Positions 1 to 5,824 of a DNA stretch of 7,190 nucleotides are shown here, one piece after another. Origin of the DNA: Erysipelotrichaceae bacterium (lineage in GTDB: Bacteria; Bacillota_I; Bacilli_A; Erysipelotrichales; Erysipelotrichaceae); contig CAAGJS010000071.1 in NCBI GenBank assembly GCA_900770275.1, positions 1-7,190 on the forward strand, in the 5' to 3' direction. The translations under genes were made by a program, and so were the position numbers. The notes under the pieces were generated by a model. That model was not told where the DNA came from. It did no database searches and saw only the letters and a program-made list of their open reading frames with translations. How positions within the stretch are numbered: the first letter of the stretch is position 1; the number at the start of each line of letters is the position of its first letter.

Positions 1-51
1 CGGTGCTGGAAATAAATACAATGCTAGTCGATTTTTTCATAATCAATATCA

Positions 52-76
52 ATAAAAGAGGTGCCTAAAGCACCTC
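52..76 (-). terminator. Rho-independent terminator of the ptsI operon
   Basis: Read on the minus strand, a 7-bp stem (GAGGTGC / GCACCTC) with a 5-nt loop (TTTAG) is followed directly by TTTTATT. It begins about 20 nt after the ptsI stop codon, the usual place and shape for an intrinsic terminator, so it most likely ends the regulator-ACP-ptsI transcript. Positions 1-51 beyond it are AT-rich and hold no gene I can support. Confidence 0.85.
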
Positions 77-96
77 CTGATTATACCGCGTATGGA

Positions 97-1809
97 TTAC
101 TTGCCGATGGCGCTCTTGACAAGATCACTGACTTCTTCCATGGTATCCATTTCCAAAGCCTTGTCGGCAAGCTTCTGCATTTCTGCATAGCTGAGGCCGT
201 TGATCATGCGGCGTGCCCGCAGCATAGACGTTGCACTCATTGAGAACTCATCCAGACCAAGTCCCAGCAGTACCGGAGCAGCCAGCTCATCGCCAGCCAT
301 CTCACCGCACATACCGCACCAGTGGCCATGCTTGTGGGCACCGTCGATCGTCATCTTGATCAGACGCAGAATCGAAGGATTCAGCGGCTGGTACAGATAG
401 GAAACCGACTGACTCATACGGTCCGCAGCCATCGAATACTGAATCAAATCGTTGGTACCGATGGAGAAGAAGTCCGCATACTTGGCAAGCTGATCCGCAA
501 GAACCGCTGCCGCCGGAATTTCGATCATGCAGCCGACTTCAACGTCGTCACCGACCTTGACGCCTTCCTTGATCAGCTCGGCACGTGCATCTTCATAGCA
601 CTGCTTCGCTTCCTTGAATTCGTTGACAGTAGCGATCATCGGGAACATGATGCAGAGATGCCCATAAGCCGAAGCCCTTAACAGAGCACGCAGCTGTGTC
701 CGGAAGATATCCTTGCGCTGCAGGCAGAAACGAATGGCACGAACACCGAGGAACGGGTTCATCTCCTCCGCAAACTGGTAGTATTTCAGCTTCTTATCGC
801 CGCCGATATCCAGGGTACGGATGACAACCGGCTTCCCCTGCATCGCTTCGAGAACTTCCTTGTAAGCCGCAAACTGCGTATCTTCATTCGGGAAGTCATC
901 TTCACTCTTCATGTACAGGAACTCGGTACGGAACAAACCGACACCTTCGCCGCCATTGTCACGAACCGCCTGGACATCTGCCGGAGAACCGATGTTGCCG
1001 ACAATGAGAACCTTATGACCGTCGGTAGAGACAGAAGGCTGATCTTTGAAACTCTTCAGCTCTTCCTTCTCCTTTTCATAGGCTGCACCCTTGGCCTTGT
1101 ATTCAGCAATTGTCTTTTCATCCGGATTGACGATCACTTCGCCGGCAATCGCATCCAGAACTACCGTATCGCCATTGTTCACATTTGCCATCAGATCCTT
1201 GACACCAACAACGGCCGGGATTTCAAGCGAACGCGCCATGATGGCACTGTGGCTGGTACGGCCGCCCATTTCCGTTGCAAATCCCTTGGCAAATTCCTTG
1301 TTCAGGGAGCCTGTATCAGAAGGTGTCAGGTCCTTGGCAACGATGATAACCGGAGAATCCAGTGTTGCAAGATTCGGAATCGTCTTTCCTGTCAGATTGC
1401 AAAGCAGACGGAACGAAACATCCTTGATGTCGGCAGCCCGCTCCTTGAAGTAGCTGTCATCCATGTTTTCAAACATCGAAACCATGTTCGTTGCAACGGT
1501 CTGTGCAGCATATTCAGCGTTTTCTTTCGCATTGTCGATCTCATCCAGAATCTGGCTCTTGAATTCCGGATCCTGTGCCATCATCAGATGCGCATCATAG
1601 ATGGCCAGTTCCTCCGCAGCCAGATGACCGGCGGCAGTTTCCTTGATCTTCTCAATGTCTTCCACCGTCTTTGCGAAGGCACGCTCAATCTTTGCCTTCT
1701 CAGCTTCAAGATCTGTTACTTCAATCTTCTGAATGTCTAGCACTGGCTGTTCCAGTTTGTAAACCTTGGCAACAGCAACACCCTGTGACGCGGCAATTCC
1801 TTTTAACAT
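97..1809 (-). CDS. ptsI: Phosphoenolpyruvate-protein phosphotransferase (PTS enzyme I)
   Basis: Cytoplasmic enzyme I of the sugar phosphotransferase system. It takes phosphate from phosphoenolpyruvate onto a histidine and passes it to HPr, energising uptake of PTS sugars. The 570 residues match the usual full length. The N-terminal helical HPr-binding part is followed by the phosphohistidine signature GGRTSHSAIMAR, with active His187. The PEP-binding TIM barrel shows GLFRTEFL (Arg294), RTLDIGGDKK (Arg331), the EIPAAAVLADQ and FFSIGTNDLIQY blocks, and the catalytic cysteine region CGMCGEMAGD (Cys501). All expected active-site elements are present, so it should be functional. The ATG overlaps the end of the upstream ACP gene by 7 nt, and its strong GAGGAGG ribosome binding site lies inside that gene. 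It is the last gene of the operon. HPr (ptsH), often the partner gene directly upstream, is not in this window. Confidence 0.98.
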   Translation of the reverse strand: MLKGIAASQGVAVAKVYKLEQPVLDIQKIEVTDLEAEKAKIERAFAKTVEDIEKIKETAAGHLAAEELAIYDAHLMMAQDPEFKSQILDEIDNAKENAEYAAQTVATNMVSMFENMDDSYFKERAADIKDVSFRLLCNLTGKTIPNLATLDSPVIIVAKDLTPSDTGSLNKEFAKGFATEMGGRTSHSAIMARSLEIPAVVGVKDLMANVNNGDTVVLDAIAGEVIVNPDEKTIAEYKAKGAAYEKEKEELKSFKDQPSVSTDGHKVLIVGNIGSPADVQAVRDNGGEGVGLFRTEFLYMKSEDDFPNEDTQFAAYKEVLEAMQGKPVVIRTLDIGGDKKLKYYQFAEEMNPFLGVRAIRFCLQRKDIFRTQLRALLRASAYGHLCIMFPMIATVNEFKEAKQCYEDARAELIKEGVKVGDDVEVGCMIEIPAAAVLADQLAKYADFFSIGTNDLIQYSMAADRMSQSVSYLYQPLNPSILRLIKMTIDGAHKHGHWCGMCGEMAGDELAAPVLLGLGLDEFSMSATSMLRARRMINGLSYAEMQKLADKALEMDTMEEVSDLVKSAIGK

Positions 1810-2039
1810 GCTTCCTCCTCAGTATCCTGCTGGATTAAATCAAGAACGTCCTGAACCGTCTTCACCTTAAGAATCATGTCATTATCCAGTACAATTCCAA
1901 ACGTCTCTTCTACCTTCAGCATAAAATCAACAACCGCATACGAATCCATCTGAAGCTCTTCAAATGTCGTTTCCGGCGTGATTGACTGATCAGAGCTGTA
2001 CTCTCTCAGCAATGCCTTCAGAGAAGAAAAACGATCCAT
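1803..2039 (-). CDS. Acyl carrier protein (divergent, DSY phosphopantetheine site)
   Basis: A small acidic carrier protein of 78 residues, the normal ACP length. Its four-helix pattern matches ACPs: TTFEELQMDSYAVVDFML around the modification site, then VEETFGIVLDND and a final helix VKTVQDVLDLIQ. Ser33 would carry 4'-phosphopantetheine and hold growing acyl chains as thioesters. The common DSL triplet is DSY here, and the usual acidic residues after it are partly replaced by hydrophobic ones. The start has a good GAAGGAAAG ribosome binding site. It lies 27 nt after the regulator-like gene and overlaps ptsI by 7 nt, so translation is probably coupled. No fab or plsX genes are adjacent. It could be the housekeeping ACP or a second, specialised carrier, and the sequence alone does not decide, so I give no symbol. 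Confidence 0.9.
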   Translation of the reverse strand: MDRFSSLKALLREYSSDQSITPETTFEELQMDSYAVVDFMLKVEETFGIVLDNDMILKVKTVQDVLDLIQQDTEEEAC

Positions 2040-2066
2040 AAGACTTTCCTTCTTTTAAGTTTATCA

Positions 2067-2438
2067 TCAAAAGCGATCGATATGAAGAATATCCAGTATC
2101 AGCCTGACTGCCTCCCGCTTCGCTTTCGCATAGCTCGAGCGCGGAAAATACTGCTTGTACCAGCCCTTCTCCGATATGCTGAGATATTCCTTCTCAATGA
2201 TCAGCCTGTACTTTGGAGGCAGATCCTGCACTGCCCTTTGCAGTATCGCCACGAACTTTGTATCATCCGCCAGTTTCTGCGGTGAAACAATCGTGGAGCC
2301 GGGGCCAAGTGTATTGGCCAGGTCCACATTTCGTGAACAGGAACGGGACACTTCACCTAAATGCCTCATGATTGTGTCATCCCGCTTCGCTTCGGCAACT
2401 TTTTCTGCCTGCGTCTTCACTGTGCTTTTGTCTGTCAT
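2067..2438 (-). CDS. Small putative DNA-binding protein, ArpU / sigma-region-4-like
   Basis: A 123-residue soluble protein of unassigned function. The N-terminal 50 residues are charged and low in predicted structure. Residues 60-118 resemble the compact helix-turn-helix of ArpU-type phage regulators and sigma-70 region 4. The elements are a helix ending in LPPKYRLIIEKEYL, a short turn with an aromatic (GWYKQYF), a recognition-like stretch PRSSYAKAKREAV, and a last hydrophobic helix LILDIL. Uncharacterised small proteins of the same style (the MG284/MPN403 type) are known in mollicutes, and it may belong there; that is from memory, not a search. The start codon is preceded by AGAAGGAGGG with good spacing. 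It is the first gene of the operon with ACP and ptsI, so it could regulate the operon or simply be co-expressed. No phage genes are nearby. The gene looks real; the function is uncertain. Confidence 0.75.
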   Translation of the reverse strand: MTDKSTVKTQAEKVAEAKRDDTIMRHLGEVSRSCSRNVDLANTLGPGSTIVSPQKLADDTKFVAILQRAVQDLPPKYRLIIEKEYLSISEKGWYKQYFPRSSYAKAKREAVRLILDILHIDRF

Positions 2439-2577
2439 TATTTTCTTTCCCTCCTTCTGTTGGATTCATAATCAGACCGAATAAGCGCATGGGTCAGTGC
2501 GACGAATTTGTGTAAATCCCCAAGATGAGAAAACCGTCGCCTGACGAAATGATGAGGACGTGCTGCTAAAGTGGAAA

Positions 2578-2592
2578 TGATAATGGTTATCA
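2578..2592. promoter_or_regulatory. Fur-family box-like palindrome
   Basis: TGATAATGGTTATCA is a 7-1-7 inverted repeat with one mismatched pair. It differs at one position from the classical Bacillus Fur core TGATAATNATTATCA. It sits about 140 nt upstream of the start of the regulator-like gene and about 280 nt before the divergent membrane protein. Fur, PerR and Zur sites share this architecture, so the cognate metal cannot be told. No promoter was recognised directly over it, so function is an inference from the motif. Confidence 0.4.
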
Positions 2593-2671
2593 CTCCTTCT
2601 CGTATTCTTGCATGCGATATAGGGCCAGTGCAATACAAACGCGCCAAATATCCAATATTTTTTTCGTTTTC

Positions 2672-2696
2672 ACTGTTTCTTAGCCGAAAAAACAGT
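2672..2696. repeat. Imperfect inverted repeat in the divergent intergenic region
   Basis: The arms ACTGTTTCTT and AAAAAACAGT pair over 10 positions with one mismatch around a 5-nt centre (AGCCG). No T-run suited to a terminator follows on the plus strand; on the minus strand A-rich sequence follows. An operator or an mRNA leader hairpin is possible, but chance in A/T-rich DNA cannot be excluded. Confidence 0.3.
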
Positions 2697-2821
2697 CAAT
2701 TCCCAACGGAAAGCGAAGAAAAAAGAAGAAATCTCACAAAAATGAGCCCCTTTTTACCTTCATTCCTGTTGCAATTCATTCTTCCGCCTGTTTCAGCCTC
2801 ATGCATGCAGAGGATCCATCC

Positions 2822-2850
2822 TTGTTGCAGGACCCCGATTCCGCTATAAT
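2822..2850 (+). promoter_or_regulatory. Sigma-A-type promoter for the membrane protein gene
   Basis: TTGTTG (2822-2827) and a perfect TATAAT (2845-2850) are separated by exactly 17 nt. Transcription would start near 2857, giving a very short leader before the ATG at 2875. A ribosome binding site AGGAG lies at 2865-2869. A 5-bp inverted repeat (CTATA, centre ATCGC, TATAG; 2844-2858) covers the -10 and the start point and might be a small operator. Confidence 0.75.
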
Positions 2851-2874
2851 CGCTATAGTTTTTCAGGAGATTCT

Positions 2875-3537
2875 ATGAGTGTAACAACCCAATCGACGCT
2901 TTCCGTCCGGCGCATTTTGCTGACGATGGCCATTCTTCTATTGGTCCCCGTCCTGCGCAGAGTCGTTTCAATGTTTATTTCCGTCGACGCGATCGCTGAT
3001 ATGTTCAGTCTGAATATAACCGCGTGGATTCTGATCGTTTATGACTGGAATCTGCTTGGCGTGCACTATAACCGTGCCAAGGACCACATCAGCGAAGCGA
3101 TCCTTTGGACGATGATCGGAATCGTCATTCTCAGCATCTGGCTGTTTGTAAATAAACGCTTTCTGAAAGCGCCGCTGCCGATCGATCACGTTAAGGAAGC
3201 GGCCGCCTATACCGGAGCACTTCCGCCGATCCTGATTGCCTATTCCTTCTCCCAGGCGGCGATCATCAATATCGGCTTCAAATGCATGACCGATCACCTC
3301 AATGTCCGCAGCCAGGAAGTGCTTGCCATTCTGCTCAGCGGCTTTGCCTTCGGGCTGTACTATACGCTGCTGTTTACACCTGGGTCTTTGCAGGTTTTCA
3401 TTCCAATGTACCTCTACAACATTCTTGCTATTGCCTTTCTTGCCTATCTCTATAACCAGTCTCATTCCTTTGTGCCTGGCATGGCGGCAATGACCATTGT
3501 CTATTTCATCTATCAGATTCTGATCCTGGCGGCCTGA
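2875..3537 (+). CDS. Polytopic membrane protein, CPBP-like but lacking catalytic residues
   Basis: A 220-residue integral membrane protein with about seven hydrophobic segments (roughly residues 14-34, 44-62, 77-93, 112-134, 148-168, 173-193, 199-219) and no signal peptide or soluble domain. The second half has the rhythm of the CPBP (CAAX protease and bacteriocin-processing) family: a helix at the EExxxR position, then SGFAFGLYYTLLF, then a helix resembling the FLLGLxLAYLY segment, then a last helix. The catalytic residues are missing: QAAIINI stands where EExxxR is expected, Tyr163 where the FxxxH histidine is expected, and no histidine lies in the last helix. I therefore infer a non-proteolytic CPBP relative. 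An unrelated membrane family is also possible. It has its own promoter and is a single-gene unit ending at the palindrome at 3579-3602. Substrate and role are unknown. Confidence 0.75.
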   Translation: MSVTTQSTLSVRRILLTMAILLLVPVLRRVVSMFISVDAIADMFSLNITAWILIVYDWNLLGVHYNRAKDHISEAILWTMIGIVILSIWLFVNKRFLKAPLPIDHVKEAAAYTGALPPILIAYSFSQAAIINIGFKCMTDHLNVRSQEVLAILLSGFAFGLYYTLLFTPGSLQVFIPMYLYNILAIAFLAYLYNQSHSFVPGMAAMTIVYFIYQILILAA

Positions 3538-3578
3538 GACAGAGAGAAACATCACAGATCACCCATAGCAGCCATAAC

Positions 3579-3602
3579 AAAAGGAGCCGGCCGGCTCCTT
3601 TT
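3579..3602. terminator. Bidirectional terminator between converging genes
   Basis: A perfect 24-nt palindrome with arms AAAAGGAGCC / GGCTCCTTTT and centre GGCC. It lies between the stop of the plus-strand membrane protein (3537) and the stop of minus-strand hpf (3631). On either strand the stem is GC-rich and ends in TTTT, so it can terminate both transcripts. The T-run is short on both sides (TTTTGC on plus, TTTTGTTAT on minus), so termination may be stronger for hpf. Confidence 0.85.
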
Positions 3603-3630
3603 GCTTGATGCCTTTGATCGAAGCAGTGTC

Positions 3631-4155
3631 TTACTTATCCGTCTCCAGAAGGCCATAACCGCCATGGTTGCGCTTATAGACAACCGAAACACGGCCCGTC
3701 TCTGTATCCGTGTAGACGAAGAAGTCATGCGAGCTCAGCTCCATCTGCATGATCGCTTCATCCAGATCCATCGCATCGGCGGTTACACTCTTCGTCTTGA
3801 CCGGGATATCCGGTTCCGCTTCATCCGCCTCCGCAAGGAACGCATCCGACAGCGACTCCCGATGCTTGCGGGAAAGACGTGTCTTCTGACGGCGCAGCTG
3901 ATCCTCCAGCTTATCTACTGCAAGATCCACTGCCGCATACAGATCATCACTTACCACTTCTGTACGCAGAATGCCAACCTTCGTCGGAATGGTCACCTCA
4001 ATTTTCTGGCTGTTCGGATACACGCGGGTTACTACCCGCGCCGTCGCATCCGGATCAATGAGGACATACTTCTCCAGATGCGAGAGCTTCTTCTCGATCT
4101 GTGCCCGCATTGCAGGTGTAACTTCAATGTTCTTGCCAACGATTTCAAAATGCAT
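3631..4155 (-). CDS. hpf: Ribosome hibernation promoting factor, long form
   Basis: A cytoplasmic stress factor that binds the decoding centre of idle 30S subunits and, in the long form, joins two ribosomes into inactive 100S dimers during starvation. The 174 residues fit the long type. Residues 1-95 form the ribosome-binding domain (MHFEIVGKNIEVTPAMRAQIEKKL start, then VYPNSQKIEVTIP and the DLYAAVDLAVDKLEDQLRRQK helix). A charged linker covers about 96-118. Residues 119-174 form the dimerisation domain (AIMQMELSSHDFFVYTDTETG and VVYKRNHGGYGLLE). A GAGGTA ribosome binding site precedes the ATG. Upstream is a strong extended -10 promoter and a leader of about 100 nt. The gene is transcribed apart from, or in addition to, the operon above it. 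Such genes usually respond to stationary phase or nutrient stress; nothing visible here shows which sigma factor is used beyond the TATAAT box. Confidence 0.97.
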   Translation of the reverse strand: MHFEIVGKNIEVTPAMRAQIEKKLSHLEKYVLIDPDATARVVTRVYPNSQKIEVTIPTKVGILRTEVVSDDLYAAVDLAVDKLEDQLRRQKTRLSRKHRESLSDAFLAEADEAEPDIPVKTKSVTADAMDLDEAIMQMELSSHDFFVYTDTETGRVSVVYKRNHGGYGLLETDK

Positions 4156-4179
4156 ACAACTACCTCGCTTTCAAAGTGA

Positions 4180-4240
4180 GTCCCTGCCCCATATGGACAA
4201 AGAGAATGATCTGCATTTTTCATCCCACTGCCTCATGGAC
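4180..4240 (-). repeat. Imperfect direct repeat in the hpf leader
   Basis: On the plus strand, GTCCCTGCCCCATATGGAC (4180-4198) and ATCCCACTGCCTCATGGAC (4222-4240) align well with small gaps, 42 nt apart. Each copy can fold on itself (GTCC with GGAC, or near it). In the transcript, CCCTTGCCC from 4241-4250 could also pair with GGGCAGGG from 4182-4189. Both copies lie between the probable transcription start (about 4257) and the hpf ribosome binding site, so leader RNA structure is likely, but a regulatory role is a guess. Confidence 0.35.
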
Positions 4241-4263
4241 GGGCAAGGGGTATCACTACACGG

Positions 4264-4272
4264 ATTATAGCA
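4264..4272 (-). promoter_or_regulatory. Extended -10 promoter for hpf
   Basis: On the minus strand TGCTATAAT gives a perfect -10 with the extended TGn element. No good -35 lies 16-18 nt upstream, which is typical of extended -10 promoters. Transcription would begin near 4257, about 100 nt before the hpf start codon. I see no strong terminator between the upstream gene's stop (4329) and this promoter, so some read-through is possible. Confidence 0.65.
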
Positions 4273-4328
4273 TGTACCATGCTTCAGAATCTGAAATCCG
4301 GATGAAAGAAGACAGAGTCAGGAAATTG

Positions 4329-5807
4329 TCATTTTCCCCCGACAAGCTGCTGCAGCCATTGATAGACCGAAATCATTGCATAGCTGTCCATGCTGCAGTA
4401 CGCCTTAAGATCCTCAATGATCTGCTGACGATCCACATCCTCTTCTTCACGATCCAGGTGACGCCACGCATAGACAGCACTCATCCCCTCATGAATATCG
4501 AGGTCCTTATAGCCCTGCCCGCCGATCGCCGCCAGAATTGACTTCAGCGTCCAGCTGCCCGCCATCTTCGTATCATAGACAGCTCCGCTCATAAAAGGCT
4601 GCTGCAGATCCCGCATTCGTTCCGCCAGCTTTTCCAGATCCCGCCGATACTGGGGAAACTGATCCATCCATTCCTGCAGACGGATTTTCTCCGCCCCCTC
4701 CGCATTGTAGGCAACGATGGAGCCCTGTGAAGGGATCTCCTTCAGCAGGGAACGAATCATATCCTGACGATCATCCTGCACCGAAAGGAATACCGAATGC
4801 CGGATCGAACCATCCTTTTCCAGAACATGCAGGCTGTATTCAAAGGGCACCACATCAAACGGACGCAGCCCGTCAAACGGCGGAATCGCATAGCGCTCCC
4901 ATTCAAAATCCAGGAAAGCAATCGGATAGTGCACCTCATCCAGCCATGCCCTCAATGCGCACCGATCCGCAAACACGCCGCCATTCTGATCGGCCATGAT
5001 CTGCGCATACTGCTGACGGGTACCTTCAATCGCCTGAAAATCCGCATCCCGCAGATATTCCATTCCTTCCTGCTTCATCGCATAGCGCCGGGCCGCAGCC
5101 GTCAACGTAAGAATACTGTTAAAGGGCATTCCTGACTCACTGGCGAAACAGGAACTGTAATACGGACACACGATCCGTCCCGTGCAGCGATTCGTATGCA
5201 CCGGCTTTGGAACTTCGGCTGCTAATGCCGCATCCATCATTTTCAAAGGCGCATGCAGATCGCGCATCGATCCGCGAACAGCCTCTTCCACGGATTTGGA
5301 AGGATTATGACGTCCATTGTAGAAATAATCCGAAACTACAAAGAGCTGGTCCACATCCAGTTCACCCTTGCGAACATACGACGCATTCAGATGGATGATA
5401 TGCATTTTCGATATGCGCAGCCCATTCCCTTCCAGTACCCAGATCATGGAGCTGTAAAACAGCATGTCATTATCCATCGGAAACAGACCGAGCATCAGAA
5501 AGAAAATCTCATAGCTGCCATCCGCAAGACGATGAAGAAAGGGAACCTTGATGCGCAGCTCATCATATTCAAAGCGTGCCTTGATCAGCCACTCATAGTC
5601 TTTCAAAGCGGCCAGTGCCTTTTCCTTGGGATCGCCAACCGATCCCGTAAAAGCATCCTGGATTCCAAGTTTTTTTGCCGCAAGATCCGTCACCGTCTGA
5701 TCCAGCCGCAGAAAGCTCTGCGGACGCTGCCGCTGCTGCGCCGTGTAATCCAGCACAAACAGACGGGGACAGCGCATATATTTTTTCAGATCCGAAATAT
5801 GATACAT
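4329..5807 (-). CDS. DUF2779 protein: Cas4/RecB-like N-terminus and DEDDy 3'-5' exonuclease-like C-terminus
   Basis: A 492-residue soluble protein. Residues 1-225 resemble the Cas4/RecB-like part of DUF2779 proteins. They include one early cysteine (Cys13, in RCPRLFVLDY), the segment LNASYVRKGELDVDQLF, and a cluster Cys208, Cys214, Cys220, an arrangement that in relatives holds an iron-sulphur cluster. The nuclease residues expected between them (D...ExK) are not visible: IFFLMLG follows YE where a charged strand is expected. Residues 295-485 are DnaQ-like: FLDFEWE (Asp300, Glu302), the family block AIPPFDGLRPFDVVPFEYSLHV, AYNAEGAEK (Asn368, Glu373), RDL at 399-401 and YCSMD (Tyr470, Asp474), the YxxxD motif of DEDDy exonucleases. 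It is probably a nuclease acting on nucleic acid ends; substrate and pathway are unknown. It follows the aminopeptidase by 17 nt with only a weak GGGGG ribosome binding site, so it is likely in the same operon. Confidence 0.85.
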   Translation of the reverse strand: MYHISDLKKYMRCPRLFVLDYTAQQRQRPQSFLRLDQTVTDLAAKKLGIQDAFTGSVGDPKEKALAALKDYEWLIKARFEYDELRIKVPFLHRLADGSYEIFFLMLGLFPMDNDMLFYSSMIWVLEGNGLRISKMHIIHLNASYVRKGELDVDQLFVVSDYFYNGRHNPSKSVEEAVRGSMRDLHAPLKMMDAALAAEVPKPVHTNRCTGRIVCPYYSSCFASESGMPFNSILTLTAAARRYAMKQEGMEYLRDADFQAIEGTRQQYAQIMADQNGGVFADRCALRAWLDEVHYPIAFLDFEWERYAIPPFDGLRPFDVVPFEYSLHVLEKDGSIRHSVFLSVQDDRQDMIRSLLKEIPSQGSIVAYNAEGAEKIRLQEWMDQFPQYRRDLEKLAERMRDLQQPFMSGAVYDTKMAGSWTLKSILAAIGGQGYKDLDIHEGMSAVYAWRHLDREEEDVDRQQIIEDLKAYCSMDSYAMISVYQWLQQLVGGK

Positions 5808-5824
5808 GAAACCCCCAGAAGATA

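Larger units (their letters stand above)
2439..2874. other. Divergent intergenic region between the ACP-ptsI operon and the membrane protein gene
   Basis: These 436 bases separate two divergently oriented genes. The right end holds a clear plus-strand promoter. The middle holds a Fur-box-like palindrome (2578-2592) and an imperfect inverted repeat (2672-2696). I could not find a convincing -35/-10 pair for the minus-strand operon, although some must exist. Short open frames here (minus 2438-2647, plus 2571-2849) lack a proper ribosome binding site and start, and are not called as genes. Much of 2645-2750 is A/T-rich with homopolymer runs. Confidence 0.7.

Noticed and set aside
1015..1740. 241-codon plus-strand open frame
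   Set aside because: Lies entirely antisense to ptsI, whose protein is a clear full-length enzyme I. The antisense translation is rich in Cys, His, Arg and Ile, resembles no family I know, and lacks a ribosome binding site.
2541..2577. Hammerhead-ribozyme-like core (CTGACGA ... GAAA) on the plus strand
   Set aside because: The two conserved boxes occur, but the sequence between them cannot form stem II and no matching stems I and III are seen; most likely chance.
2594..2617. Seven-codon leader peptide (MQEYEKE) on the minus strand
   Set aside because: Too short to judge, with no ribosome binding site; its last codons merely overlap a GAGAAGGAG stretch.
2571..2849. 92-codon plus-strand open frame in the intergenic region
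   Set aside because: GTG start without a ribosome binding site. It runs into the promoter of the next gene, and its composition reflects A/T-rich non-coding DNA.
2968..3555. 195-codon minus-strand open frame opposite the membrane protein
   Set aside because: The plus strand has a near-consensus promoter, a ribosome site and a coherent membrane protein, while the minus frame is a charged low-complexity translation with no start signal.
4176..4541. 121-codon plus-strand open frame across the hpf leader
   Set aside because: Overlaps the hpf promoter and the end of the DUF2779 gene on the other strand. No ribosome site and no family resemblance.
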